From the NCBI RefSeq assembly GCF_014208105.1, contig NZ_JACHMQ010000001.1:5084001-5148000 (forward strand): a stretch of DNA of 64,000 nt. The letters are read 5' to 3'. The notes below the pieces were generated by a model. The model searched no databases, had not been told where the DNA came from, and worked only from the letters and a program-made list of their open reading frames with translations. Source of the DNA: Actinomadura coerulea (GTDB lineage: Bacteria > Actinomycetota > Actinomycetes > Streptosporangiales > Streptosporangiaceae). The first letter of the stretch is position 1. Every line of letters starts with the position of its first letter. This document shows, in pieces, positions 49,381-58,073 of the stretch. A program made the position numbers and the translations under genes.

Positions 49381-49836
49381 ATGCCGCGTGAGATCGAGGC
49401 CACCGCCACATCCGCCGCCGCGCCTGAGGTGATCTTCAAGCACCTGTGCGTGCCGGAGGCATGGGACGAGTGGGGCGGTTTCTGGACCCGGGTGCGGCGG
49501 GAGTCCGCCGGCCAGGAGCACCCGAACGGACTCGGGGCCGTCCGGTACGTCCGGTCGTGGCGCGAGGAGGTCGTGGCCTGGGATCCACCACGGCACTACG
49601 GCTACATCGCGCTGGCCGGCCATCCGGAGCGGCGCCTTCGCGCGGACATCACGCTGGAGCCGCACTTCGCGGGCACGCTGATCCGCTGGCGCGGCGAGGT
49701 GGACGGCTTCCCGGGCACCGGACCGCTCACCAGCGCCGTCCTCCGCCGCCGCCTAGACGCCTACGCGCACCGGGTGGCGCGGCATTCCGAGCGCTGCGAA
49801 CCAGGCTGCCCGGCCCGCCTGCCAGGCGCCCTCTAG
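49381..49836 (+). CDS. SRPBCC-fold protein
   Basis: 151-aa START/polyketide-cyclase-like ligand-binding protein: PREIEATATSAAAPEVIFKHLC at the N-terminus, VRYVRSWREEVVAWDPPRHYGY and DITLEPHFAGTLIRWRGEVDGFPGTGP follow the SRPBCC pattern. ATG 49381 has GGGGGG 5 nt upstream. A comparatively AT-rich promoter region with TACAGT precedes it near 49307. Ligand unknown. Confidence 0.8.
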   Translation: MPREIEATATSAAAPEVIFKHLCVPEAWDEWGGFWTRVRRESAGQEHPNGLGAVRYVRSWREEVVAWDPPRHYGYIALAGHPERRLRADITLEPHFAGTLIRWRGEVDGFPGTGPLTSAVLRRRLDAYAHRVARHSERCEPGCPARLPGAL

Positions 49837-50077
49837 GCGCACCTGCCCCAGGCCCGCACGCCACCCGGGCGCGTGGCCCGGGCACCGGGAACCAGCGGGC
49901 ACGACCAGGGCCAGGCGCACCTGGCGGGTGACGCACGCCCATCAATGGCTGCACGGCCGCGGGTCTACGCACGGCCGGGCGCCTACGCACGGCCGCCCGG
50001 GGCGCGTGCGCTCGTCTCGGGTGCTTGCCGGTTCGGGTTGGACGTTCGTTCGGGTCGCATGACATTCGGGGGAATTG
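49837..50077. other. Intergenic region with 18-bp repeats
   Basis: 241 bp without a convincing gene. ctacgcacggccg occurs at 49965 and 49983 (18-bp period), and CAGGCGCACCTG-like segments recur between 49823 and 49925. Probably slipped-strand low-complexity sequence. Confidence 0.5.
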
Positions 50078-50971
50078 ATGCGGCGTCAGCTGATCGTGCT
50101 CGCCCTCGTGGCGGGCAGCGGGGCGGGTTCGGCCGCCTACTGGTTCATGGCGGACGGGGCGCCGCGCGGGGGCGGTGTCGTCACGAACGCCGGACAGGCG
50201 GCGGGGCGGGACGTGTCCGCGGTCCGGCTGGCGCTCCGCCCGTTCGACTCCGGGACACTGCGCCGCGACGTGCGCGCCTATATACGGAAACGTCCAGGCC
50301 GCGCGGGGGTGATGGTGACGGACCTCAGGACGGGGATGTCGTTCGGCGAGAACCAGGACGGGCGGTTCGTCGCCGCCAGCGTCATGAAGGTCGACATCCT
50401 GGCGAGCCTCCTGCTGCGGCGGCAGGCCGAGGGCCGTGGGCTGGACGGCACTGAGCGTGCGCTGGCCGGGACGATGATCAGGGAGAGCGACAACGCGGCG
50501 GCGGACGCCCTGTACGCCGAGGCCGGTTACGGCGCGGGCGTCGCGAGGACGAACAGGGCTTTCGGGCTGGAGCACACGAAGCCGTTCCCCACCTCCTGGG
50601 GTTCGTCCTGGACGAGCCCTTCCGATCAGGTGCGCCTGTTGACGAGCCTGGCTTCGGACGAGAGCCCGTTGAAGGCGCGCGGCCGCCGGTACGTCCTCGG
50701 CCTGATGGGATCGGTACTGGACGAGCAGGCGTGGGGCATCAGCGCGACGGCGCGCCCGGGAGAGAGGGTGGCGCTGAAGAACGGCTGGGTGCCGCTCCGC
50801 TTCCAGGGCCACGGCTGGACGATCGACAGCATCGGCCGCGTCAGCGGGAACGACCACGACTTCCTCATCGCGGTGTGCAGCAGCGGCAGCCCGACGATGG
50901 AGACGGGAGTGTCCACGGTCGAACACGTCGCCGGCATGGTGGTCGACGGCCTGCGCGCGTCGCGCGCGTGA
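50078..50971 (+). CDS. Exported beta-lactamase-fold serine hydrolase
   Basis: 297-aa penicillin-recognising hydrolase with an N-terminal membrane/signal segment (IVLALVAGSGAGSAAYWF). Active-site motifs are S101-VM-K104, S137-D-N139 and K234-N-G236. The class A omega-loop glutamate motif (ExxLN) is not seen, so efficient beta-lactam hydrolysis is doubtful; a D,D-peptidase or esterase role is possible. ATG 50078 follows GGGGGAA; a TTG at 50075 is adjacent. Solitary gene. Confidence 0.85.
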   Translation: MRRQLIVLALVAGSGAGSAAYWFMADGAPRGGGVVTNAGQAAGRDVSAVRLALRPFDSGTLRRDVRAYIRKRPGRAGVMVTDLRTGMSFGENQDGRFVAASVMKVDILASLLLRRQAEGRGLDGTERALAGTMIRESDNAAADALYAEAGYGAGVARTNRAFGLEHTKPFPTSWGSSWTSPSDQVRLLTSLASDESPLKARGRRYVLGLMGSVLDEQAWGISATARPGERVALKNGWVPLRFQGHGWTIDSIGRVSGNDHDFLIAVCSSGSPTMETGVSTVEHVAGMVVDGLRASRA

Positions 50972-51119
50972 GCGGGTCCGGGTGGCGGGAAGGCGCCGGG
51001 AAGGCCTCGGTCTCGGAGAAGCCGATACGGACGGAGGCGGCGCAGAGAACCGGGAGAACCGGGGAGCTTCGGTTCCGGGACCGGGCGGCGGGCCGGCCGC
51101 CCAGCGTGAGCCGGGAACG

Positions 51120-51881
51120 TCAGCGGTGCAGCGGCCGGGTGAGCTTCTTGCCGTCCGCGGCGGCCACGGCGACGCAGGTCACGGTGCGGTCGCCGGACTT
51201 CCACGAGTCGGCCGTCGGGTAGTAGTAGGAGTTCGCGATGCCCCGCGCGGCCGGGTCGCGGTTGATCCGCGCCTGCGTGCGGAGCTTGCACCCGTTCAGG
51301 GCGAGCTGCTGGAGACGCGCCTCGGGCGGAATGACGAACCCTTTCAGCCGGAAGACGGCCATCACCTCGCCGTCGTGCGGACCCGCGCAGGGCACGATCT
51401 TGACGCTCTCCACCTCGACCGGCGCCTCGGTCGCGGAGCTGGTGGCGCCCGAGTTGTCGTTGATGCAGTCGCCGACCTTCATCTTCTTGGCGTCCACCTC
51501 TTTGGGCTTGGTCTGGGTCACCTTGGGCGCGGCCCCGGCGCCGTCGGACGAACCGTCCCCGCTCAGCGCGAAGACGGCGATGCCGCCCACGATCCACAGG
51601 CAGGACAGGACGATCCCGGCGATCGCGAGGCCGCGGCCCTTGCCGCCCTTCTTCGCCATCTGGCTGAGCGAGACGGCTCCGAGGACGAGGCCGACGACGC
51701 CGAAGCATCCGAGGAGGCCGGTCACGAACGCGGCGATCGCCAGCCCGTTGGTCTTGTCGGCATTGGACCCGTGCGGGGAGCCGGGTCCGTGCTCGCCCGG
51801 CATCGGCGGCGAAGGCATCGGCGGGGGCGGATAGGGGGCCTGGGGGCCCGGCTGCGCGGGCCCGGGTGGGGGATAGGTCAT
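51120..51881 (-). CDS. DUF4190 / septum-formation-domain membrane protein
   Basis: 253-aa protein: Pro-rich cytosolic head (MTYPPPGPAQPGPQAPY...), a DUF4190-type helix pair (LAIAAFVTGLLGCFGVVGLVLGAVSL and LAIAGIVLSCLWIVGGIAVFAL), then an extracytoplasmic septum-formation-like domain with paired Cys (VGDCIND ... IVPCAGPHDGEVMAVFRL ... YYYPTADSWKSGDRTVTCVA). Role in envelope or division inferred only from the domain. Start ATG 51881; GTG 51899 would add six residues. A TTGTGA/GTAGCC pair at 17-bp spacing lies upstream. Confidence 0.8.
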   Translation of the reverse strand: MTYPPPGPAQPGPQAPYPPPPMPSPPMPGEHGPGSPHGSNADKTNGLAIAAFVTGLLGCFGVVGLVLGAVSLSQMAKKGGKGRGLAIAGIVLSCLWIVGGIAVFALSGDGSSDGAGAAPKVTQTKPKEVDAKKMKVGDCINDNSGATSSATEAPVEVESVKIVPCAGPHDGEVMAVFRLKGFVIPPEARLQQLALNGCKLRTQARINRDPAARGIANSYYYPTADSWKSGDRTVTCVAVAAADGKKLTRPLHR

Positions 51882-52008
51882 GGGGAGCGACTGTTCCACA
51901 CCGCAGGGTGGCCGTGATCATGATGGACGGCTACCCGTGATTACGATTTGCTCACAACTGCGGTGAAAACGTTTACTTCCGAGCGCGCCCGGGCAGAGCA
52001 TTCCCCCG

Positions 52009-52650
52009 CTACACGAGGCGGCGGGCCGCGGCCCAGCGCGACAGCTCGTGCCGGTTCGACAGCTGGAGCTTCCGCAGAACGCTGCTGACGTGCGTCTCCA
52101 CCGTCTTCACCGAGATGAACAGCTCCTTGGCGATCTCCTTGTAGGCGTAGCCGCGCGCGATCAGCCGCAGCACGTCGCGCTCCCGCTGGGTGATCTGGTC
52201 CAGCTCCGGGTCGACGGACGGGGCGTCCGTGGCGGCGAACGCGTCCAGGACGAACCCGGCGAGCCGGGGCGAGAACACCGCGTCCCCGTCGGCGACCCGG
52301 CCGATCGCGTCCGTCAGCTCGGGCCCGGAGATCGTCTTGGTGACGTAGCCCCGGGCCCCGCCGCGGACGACGCCGATGACGTCCTCCGCCGCGTCCGACA
52401 CCGACAGCGCGAGGAACTTGGACGGGACGGAGCCGTGCAGCCGCCGCAGCACCTCGATCCCCCCGCCGCCGGGCAGGTGGACGTCCAGCAGCACCACGTC
52501 CGGCCGCGTCCCGCGGATCACCGCGACCGCCTCGTCGACGTCGCCGGCCTCCCCGACGATCTCGACGCCGCCGCCCAGCTCCGCCTTCACTCCGGTCCGG
52601 AACATCTGGTGGTCGTCGACCAGCACGACCCTCTTCAACGACTCGCTCAT
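52009..52650 (-). CDS. LuxR-type response regulator (LiaR-like)
   Basis: 213-aa two-component regulator: receiver domain with the acidic pair D12-D13, phosphoacceptor D56 (VVLLDVHLPG) and switch residues in LALSVSDAAEDV and GYVTKTIS; C-terminal LuxR HTH (ITQRERDVLRLIARGYAYKEIAKELFISVKTVETHVSSVLRKLQ). Follows the kinase gene by 86 bp on the same strand. ATG 52650 has only a weak ribosome binding site. Likely reads out envelope stress together with the flanking kinase and LiaF-like protein. Confidence 0.92.
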   Translation of the reverse strand: MSESLKRVVLVDDHQMFRTGVKAELGGGVEIVGEAGDVDEAVAVIRGTRPDVVLLDVHLPGGGGIEVLRRLHGSVPSKFLALSVSDAAEDVIGVVRGGARGYVTKTISGPELTDAIGRVADGDAVFSPRLAGFVLDAFAATDAPSVDPELDQITQRERDVLRLIARGYAYKEIAKELFISVKTVETHVSSVLRKLQLSNRHELSRWAAARRLV

Positions 52651-52736
52651 GCCCACGTCCCGCTCGTGTCCACGCCCCGTCCCTGACGGCGCCTCACCAT
52701 GCCATGCTCCCCGGGGAACGCTCCCGGCGGCCGCGC

Positions 52737-53951
52737 TCACGACTTCTTGATCTCCAGGCGCACTTCGGTGCCCTCGCCCGGCGCGGTGCGGACGGTGGCC
52801 TTGCCGCCGTTGCGCTCCATACGTCCGATGATGGACCCTCGGACGCCCATCCGGTCCTCCGGGACCTGGTCCAGAACGAATCCCTTGCCCCGGTCGCGGA
52901 CGAAGACGGCGATCTCGTCGCCCTCCACCTCCGCGTACACCGACACCGAGGGCGCCTCGGCGTACTTGGCGGCGTTCACCATCGCCTCCCGCGCGGCCTG
53001 CAGCGCGGCGCCGAGCGGCTCGTCCAGCGCCGTGTCGCCCACGCAGACGACCTCGATGGGGACGTTGTGGTCGTCCTCGACCTCTCCGGCCGCCTCCCTG
53101 ATCGCGGCGGCGAACGTCTGGTCGGGGTCGGCGCGCGGCTGGTAGAGCCAGGTCCGCAGCGTCCGCTCCTGGGAGCGGGCGAGCCGCTGCACCTCGCGGG
53201 TGTCGTGCGCGTTCCGCTGGATGAGGGTCAGCGTGTGCAGCACCGAGTCGTGGATGTGCGCGGCCAGCTCCGCGCGCTCCTGGGACCGGATGCGCTCGTG
53301 CCGTTCGGCGTCGAGGTCCTGCCAGAGCCGCACGACCCACGGCGTCACGATCACCGCGACCCCGGTGAGGATGATCAGCATGGCGATGAGGACGGACCGC
53401 GCCTGGTCGGCCTCCACCTTCTGCGCCACGAAACCGCCGATGCCGCCGACGACGAGGAGCAGGCCGAGCAGGCTGCGCAGCCACCTCTGGCGCAGCGGCA
53501 GCGTCCAGCGCTGCCGCTGGTCGCGGTCGGCCTGCTGCCACAGGATCGCGGCGCCGACGCCGCCGACGATGAACGGCCACAGCGCCCACCGGACGACCCC
53601 GGCCGCGCCCCACGGCAGCGCCGCCAGCCCGAAGGCCACGGCCGCGTAGGCGAGCAGCTGGCCCCAGTCCCGGCCGCGCCGCCGCCCCGCCGCCTCCGCC
53701 GAGGTCCTCTCCTGGACGGGGAGGAGGATCCAGAACGCGGCGTAGGCGGCCACGCCGAGCCCGCTCGCCATCGTGAGCAGGACGAACGCGCCTCGGACGA
53801 GGAACACGTCCACGCCGAGGTGTACGGCCAGGCCCCGGCACACCCCGGCGACGAGGCGCCCTTCGCCCGCCCGTTCCAGCCGGACCGGCCCGAGGGGCGT
53901 CGCGCCCGCCGGTCCCGGCGCCGCCGGCCGTTCCGCCGTCTCCTGGCTCAC
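52737..53951 (-). CDS. PspC-domain sensor histidine kinase (LiaS-like)
   Basis: 404-aa kinase: N-terminal PspC domain (GRLVAGVCRGLAVHLGVDVFLVRGAFVLLTMASGLGVAAYAAFWILLP), further helices to ~residue 205, a HisKA_3 domain with phosphoacceptor H234 (AHIHDSVLHTLTLIQ), and a HATPase_c domain (EAMVNAAKYAEAPSVSVYAE ... VRDRGKGFVLDQ). No large extracellular sensor domain, as in intramembrane-sensing kinases. GTG 53951. Divergent from the PspC-LiaF gene, with 141 bp between starts. Confidence 0.92.
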   Translation of the reverse strand: MSQETAERPAAPGPAGATPLGPVRLERAGEGRLVAGVCRGLAVHLGVDVFLVRGAFVLLTMASGLGVAAYAAFWILLPVQERTSAEAAGRRRGRDWGQLLAYAAVAFGLAALPWGAAGVVRWALWPFIVGGVGAAILWQQADRDQRQRWTLPLRQRWLRSLLGLLLVVGGIGGFVAQKVEADQARSVLIAMLIILTGVAVIVTPWVVRLWQDLDAERHERIRSQERAELAAHIHDSVLHTLTLIQRNAHDTREVQRLARSQERTLRTWLYQPRADPDQTFAAAIREAAGEVEDDHNVPIEVVCVGDTALDEPLGAALQAAREAMVNAAKYAEAPSVSVYAEVEGDEIAVFVRDRGKGFVLDQVPEDRMGVRGSIIGRMERNGGKATVRTAPGEGTEVRLEIKKS

Positions 53952-54092
53952 CGCCGTCCTTCCCCAGGTTCTCCCACGTCACCGATCGTCACACGCGCGG
54001 ACGCCTTCCGCATCAGGGCCCCACCCCGGGCCTGTCTCAGGGTCGGAATCAGGGACGTCCCCGATACCGCGCATCACGCGCGGCAGGCGACC

Positions 54093-55511
54093 ATGACTGG
54101 CATGGGCGAGAAAGAGGGCCAGAACGAGGACCTGCGCGGACTCACCGAAGACGGTCCCGCCACCGGAGACCACGGCGAGGGCGGGCCCCGCACGGGCGAG
54201 CGGGGCGCCGGGGCGGAGGCGGCGGGCGGTTACCGGCGGCTCTCGCGGGACGCCGAGCGGAAGGTGCTCGCCGGCGTGTGCACGGGGCTCGCCCGCTATA
54301 CCGGCATCGACCCGGTCGTGTTCCGCGTCGGGTTCGCGATCCTCGCGCTCGCGCACGGGCAGGGGATCTTCCTTTACATCGTGGCGGCGTTGCTGATGCC
54401 GGCGAGCCCGGGTGAGTCGTCGCTCGCCGAGCAGTGGCTCAAGCGGTGGTTCGACGGGCAGGCCGTCCTGACGATCCTCGGCGCGCTGCTGTGCGTGGGC
54501 GTCGCGTTCAGCCTCTTCGGCGGGGTCCCCACGGACGCCATCGCGCCTCTGGTGGTGGTCGGGCTGGTGCTGCTGGTCGCGCACTCGCGTGGCGTGGACC
54601 TCGTGTCCGTGGCGCGGACCGTCCCCGAACGGATCACCGGGCACGCGCCGGAGCCCTCCGCTGAGTGGACTCGGGCGGAGACCGCGTCCACCGGCGGCGT
54701 GTCGCTCGGCAAGGACGTCTCCGCGAGCGGGCACGGGCCTGTCGACGGGGCCGGCTCGTCCCGGCGCGGCGGGCTTCCCGACGGCATGATCGATCTCGCC
54801 GCCTACTCGACCGCGTGGACGGACGCGCCCGGCGCCGCGGCACCCTCCGCCACCGCGACCACGGCGCCCGCGGCGCCGGCCGAGCACGGCTGCGGCGGCA
54901 GGACGTCGCCGGTGGCGGCGATCACGCTGCTCGCGGCCATGGCCGCCGGCGCCGCGCTGATCCCGGTGTCCAGGGCCTACCCCGCCCCGGACTCCTGGCT
55001 GATCGTCATGGCGCCCGCGCTCGCCGTCCTCGGGCTCGGCCTCGTCGTCGGCGGCTGGTTCCGGACGGGCGGCCTCGCGACGGCCGGGACCGTCCTGACC
55101 CTCGCCATGCTCACCACCTCGGTCGCGGGCGACGTCCCGCGCAACGCCGAGTACGGGGAGATCGACTGGCGTCCCACGGACACCTCGCAGATCGGCCGGG
55201 TGTACAAGGTCGGCGTCGGGCAGGGCGACCTCGACCTCACCGCGCTGCCGGTCGCGGCCGGCCAGCGGGTCACGATCAACGCGGAGGTCGGGCTCGGGGG
55301 CCTGGAGGTCGCGGTGCCGCCCACCGCCCGGGTGCTGGTCGACGCGCGGATCGGTCTCGGCGACGTGCGGATCGACCACCGGACGACGAGCGGGCCCGCC
55401 GCCAAGGTCGTGCGGACCCTGGAACCGGAGGTCGGGCACGCCGCGAACCCGCCGGTGATCGTCCTGCGGATCCGCGGCAAGCTCGGAGACGTGGACGTGC
55501 ACCGTGTCTGA
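54093..55511 (+). CDS. PspC- and LiaF-C-terminal-domain membrane protein
   Basis: 472-aa protein: disordered acidic head, PspC domain (RKVLAGVCTGLARYTGIDPVVFRVGFAILALAHGQGIFLYIVAALLMP), several helices, and a C-terminal LiaF-like beta domain (GRVYKVGVGQGDLDLTALPVAAGQRVTINAEVGLGGLEVAVP ... ARIGLGDVRID). LiaF proteins hold the LiaS kinase inactive until envelope damage, so this is the probable regulator of the divergent kinase. ATG 54093; ATG 54102 also possible. Confidence 0.88.
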   Translation: MTGMGEKEGQNEDLRGLTEDGPATGDHGEGGPRTGERGAGAEAAGGYRRLSRDAERKVLAGVCTGLARYTGIDPVVFRVGFAILALAHGQGIFLYIVAALLMPASPGESSLAEQWLKRWFDGQAVLTILGALLCVGVAFSLFGGVPTDAIAPLVVVGLVLLVAHSRGVDLVSVARTVPERITGHAPEPSAEWTRAETASTGGVSLGKDVSASGHGPVDGAGSSRRGGLPDGMIDLAAYSTAWTDAPGAAAPSATATTAPAAPAEHGCGGRTSPVAAITLLAAMAAGAALIPVSRAYPAPDSWLIVMAPALAVLGLGLVVGGWFRTGGLATAGTVLTLAMLTTSVAGDVPRNAEYGEIDWRPTDTSQIGRVYKVGVGQGDLDLTALPVAAGQRVTINAEVGLGGLEVAVPPTARVLVDARIGLGDVRIDHRTTSGPAAKVVRTLEPEVGHAANPPVIVLRIRGKLGDVDVHRV

Positions 55512-55559
55512 GCGCGGGCAGGCCCGTGGAACGGGTTCCAGCGAGACGGACCACAGCGA

Positions 55560-55802
55560 ATGAGGGCGGGCAGGGAGATGGCCGGTAAGAAGGCGGCGGG
55601 CGGGAAGCGGTTCCGGTTCGATCCGGCGGGGCCCGTGACGGGGCTGTTCTTCCTCGCCCTGGCCGGGGTGTTCCTCGCGGACGGCCTGACGGACGGGGAC
55701 GTCCTGCCCGTGGCGGCGATGGTCCCGATCGTGCTGATCGGGCTGGGGCTCGTCGGGACCGTCCGGGTGCTGACCCGCTCGCGGCGCCGCCACCTGCGCT
55801 GA
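55560..55802 (+). CDS. Small two-helix membrane protein
   Basis: 80-aa protein with two hydrophobic stretches (VTGLFFLALAGVFLADGL and LPVAAMVPIVLIGLGLVGTVRVL) and basic ends. It begins 48 bp after the PspC-LiaF gene on the same strand and is probably co-transcribed. ATG 55560 or ATG 55578 (after GGGCAGGGAG). No family recognised with confidence; it may be an accessory to the envelope-stress locus. Confidence 0.6.
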   Translation: MRAGREMAGKKAAGGKRFRFDPAGPVTGLFFLALAGVFLADGLTDGDVLPVAAMVPIVLIGLGLVGTVRVLTRSRRRHLR

Positions 55803-55897
55803 CGCGCTGGACGCCGCCGGACGGCTGTGACCCGCGCCGCACGGCCCGGGGCTTCCCCCCGCGCGGGGAACGCCAAGTAATGTGACCTCGACGGCAG

Positions 55898-56620
55898 GTG
55901 ACGGATCGAGGGCCGATGGCGGGGAAGGCCGGGACACCGGAGACGGGGTGCGCCGACGCGCTGCCCGGCTCCCGGTCCGCGCTGGACCCGGGCCGCGCCA
56001 TCAAGCCGGGCCGCCACGGGCTCTCCCCCGAGACCGTCGCCGGGATCCAGCGGGAGCGGCTGATCGACGCGTTCGTCCACGTCGTCTCGGAGCGGGGCTT
56101 CGCGCACACGACGATCAGCGGGGTCACCGAGGGCGCGGGCGTCACGAAGAAGACGTTCTACGCGCACTTCTCCGACCTGGACGACTGCTTCCTCGCCGCC
56201 TACCAGCGCGGCATGGACATCCTGCTCCGCCGCATGACGGAGGCCTACGAGGCCGCGCCGTCCTGGCCGGACGGCATCCACGCGGGGCTGCGCGCGCTCC
56301 TCGCCGCCCTCGCCCGGGAGCCGCGGTTCGCGCGGGCGTCGCTGGTGGAGGTGAACGCGGCGGGCCCGCAGGTCAGGCAGGCGCGCATCGACAACCTCGC
56401 CCGGTTCCGCGCCTTCTTCACCGACCCGTCCCTGGCGCCCGTTCCGGTCCCGGTGGTGGACGCGCTCGTGGGCGGCATCTACAGCGCGATCCACGTCCAG
56501 ATGGAGACGGGCGAGGCGGAGGAGCTGCCGTCGCTGCTGCCCTCCCTGACCTATTTCGCGCTGCTCCCCCTCGTCGGCCGCGAGGCCGCCTCCCCTTACC
56601 TGGCCGACGACCCCGGCTGA
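55898..56620 (+). CDS. TetR-family regulator
   Basis: 240-aa regulator with a ~40-residue N-terminal extension before the HTH (LIDAFVHVVSERGFAHTTISGVTEGAGVTKKTFYAHFSDLDDCFLAAY) and a helical C-terminal domain. GTG 55898 is used; ATG 55916 with GAGGG three bases ahead is a good alternative. A TAATGT box lies about 20 bp upstream. No divergent or adjacent target is obvious, so its regulon is unclear. Confidence 0.87.
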   Translation: MTDRGPMAGKAGTPETGCADALPGSRSALDPGRAIKPGRHGLSPETVAGIQRERLIDAFVHVVSERGFAHTTISGVTEGAGVTKKTFYAHFSDLDDCFLAAYQRGMDILLRRMTEAYEAAPSWPDGIHAGLRALLAALAREPRFARASLVEVNAAGPQVRQARIDNLARFRAFFTDPSLAPVPVPVVDALVGGIYSAIHVQMETGEAEELPSLLPSLTYFALLPLVGREAASPYLADDPG

Positions 56621-56722
56621 CCTGGCATTACCTGCACGGTACGGGAGCCCGGCGCCCCGGAGCCGGCCATGCCCCTCCCGGCCCGCCCGCTGACCGGATG
56701 CGGCCGGAGGTCCCCGACTCCC

Positions 56723-56751
56723 TTGACGTGAAAAACGCACGGGTTTCTATT
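56723..56751 (+). promoter_or_regulatory. Promoter upstream of the lipoprotein gene
   Basis: TTGACG (56723-56728) and TCTATT (56746-56751) at 17-bp spacing in a locally AT-rich stretch. Transcripts would include the hairpin at 56811-56845. Confidence 0.5.
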
Positions 56752-56810
56752 GGTGTGATCTTGCGTGGGGCGTCCGGGCGGTCCGGGCCGCCCCGCGCGG
56801 ACCCGTGCAC

Positions 56811-56845
56811 GCGCGGCGGGCCTAATCCCCCGGGGCCCGCCGCGC
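56811..56845 (+). terminator. 12-bp perfect hairpin in the lipoprotein gene leader
   Basis: GCGCGGCGGGCC (56811-56822) pairs with GGCCCGCCGCGC (56834-56845) around an 11-nt loop, between the promoter at 56723-56751 and the ribosome binding site at 56856-56860. Its position suggests attenuation or an upstream-transcript terminator. Confidence 0.5.
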
Positions 56846-56867
56846 GCTCTCATTCCCTGGAGGACCC

Positions 56868-57293
56868 ATGCGGCCGGCCGTGGCCACGCTGTGCATGCCC
56901 CTCACCGCGCTGCTCGCCGCCTCGCTGGCCGGCTGCGGCGGTTCGGGCGAGCCCGAGTCCGCGCGGCCCTCGCCGTCCGCGCCGACGGCGCGTCCGACCC
57001 CGCCGGTCCTGAACGGGGTACGGCCCGGTGCGGAGAAGAAGTCGCAGCTGGACGGCACCTGGACGGCGGGGTCCGGTTCGCGGCGCGTGGCGCTCTTCCT
57101 CTACCGGGGCGCCGCCGCGCTCAACTCGCCGGGCTTCTGCACCGGCACCGTGGACGCGAAGGGGCGGATCAAGCTGAGCTGTGCGAACGGCTCCCGCGAC
57201 CGGCTCGACGGACGGGCCGCCCTGCGCTCCGGCAAGCTCGTGGTCACGTGGACGGGAGGCCCCAAGGACGTCCTGCGCCGGCGTGCAGGCTGA
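56868..57293 (+). CDS. Putative lipoprotein
   Basis: 141-aa secreted lipoprotein: signal peptide with lipobox LAG-C (TALLAASLAGCGGSGE), a Pro/Ser linker, then a small domain (QLDGTWTAGSGSRRVALFLYRGAAALNSPGFCTGTVD) with two Cys that may pair. GGAGG lies 4 nt before ATG 56868. Its last 50 bp overlap the convergent gene at 57244-57678. Function unknown. Confidence 0.78.
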   Translation: MRPAVATLCMPLTALLAASLAGCGGSGEPESARPSPSAPTARPTPPVLNGVRPGAEKKSQLDGTWTAGSGSRRVALFLYRGAAALNSPGFCTGTVDAKGRIKLSCANGSRDRLDGRAALRSGKLVVTWTGGPKDVLRRRAG

Positions 57294-57678
57294 CCGCGAA
57301 CGCCGGGCCCGGATTAGTCAGCGCGTGCGCCCCGCCGTGCACGCGGACCCGGTTGGCCCGGAGTGGACGCTCGGTGACGCCGCGCGCGGTGATCGTCACC
57401 TCCGCCAGCTCGCCCGCGATCAGGGTGCTGACCTGGGCGTGGATCGTCCCGCCGGGGCCGGGCGGCCAGGTGGTCAGCCAGGTCTGGCCGTCCAGCGGGA
57501 CGTGCACCGGCCCCGCGGGGTCGAACCCGAGGAGCCGCCACCACTCGCCGGGGCATCCGGCGAGGTCGCGGACGCGGGCGGCGAGCTGCCCGACGGTCGC
57601 GGGACGGACGGCGGTGTCGCGGCCGTGCGGATCGTCCTGGCCGCGCATGGTGAGATCGGGAACCACGGAAAGGTCCAT
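57244..57678 (-). CDS. Cysteine-dioxygenase-like cupin protein
   Basis: 144-aa protein whose pattern (ARVRDLAGCPGEWWRLLGFD, DGQTWLTTWPPGPGG, GELAEVTITARG, NRVRVHGGAHALTNPG, FAVSLHA) resembles the actinobacterial cysteine-dioxygenase-like cupins. The first metal motif (HDH in relatives) appears as a single His in GGTIHAQ, so iron binding and activity are doubtful. ATG 57678 has AAGGA 6 nt upstream; an in-frame start at 57741 adds 21 residues. Tail-to-tail overlap of 50 bp with the lipoprotein gene. Confidence 0.6.
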   Translation of the reverse strand: MDLSVVPDLTMRGQDDPHGRDTAVRPATVGQLAARVRDLAGCPGEWWRLLGFDPAGPVHVPLDGQTWLTTWPPGPGGTIHAQVSTLIAGELAEVTITARGVTERPLRANRVRVHGGAHALTNPGPAFAVSLHAGAGRPWGLPST

Positions 57679-57977
57679 GGGAAGTCCTTCGTGCAGATGT
57701 GCCGGCTGGAAAAGGGGACCGTCAGCGGGAGCGACGATCACCCGGAACGGAGATCAGCGACAACACGAAGGACACAGCGCGCTGGCCACGAGGCTCAGGG
57801 CCACGGGGCTGTCAGTCTGCGCGCGCTTCGTCACGCACACAAGGAGACACTCGGTAACCGAACCTTGTCAAGCTGATCACCCAGAGTCGACCGGAATCCG
57901 CTCGGCGGAGGTCCCCGCGGCCCTCGGCGAACCCCGCCTCTCGGCAGACTCGGCGGGCCTCGTCCCGCGGTGCGGGC

Positions 57978-58073
57978 TCAGCGGCTGAGGAAGATGTAGA
58001 CGACCCACGTGAGCACCAGGGTCACGAGGAACGACCCCAGACAACCCAGGCGGGAAGAGAAAAAGAAGAACAT
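57978..58073 (-). CDS. 31-aa conserved-looking membrane miniprotein
   Basis: Encodes MFFFFSSRLGCLG... ending in one hydrophobic helix (SFLVTLVLTWVVYIFL). It resembles, from memory, very short actinobacterial proteins that start MFF-F and contain a RLGC-GS motif. There is no strong ribosome binding site before ATG 58073. A longer in-frame reading (to 58532) has no membrane or family character and runs antisense to the next gene. Function unknown. Confidence 0.55.
   Translation of the reverse strand: MFFFFSSRLGCLGSFLVTLVLTWVVYIFLSR

Noticed and set aside
55850..55875. CCCCGCGCGGGGA palindrome upstream of the TetR gene, like a CRISPR repeat core
   Set aside because: A single copy with no partner 61 bp away and no flanking repeat bases; likely a chance GC palindrome.
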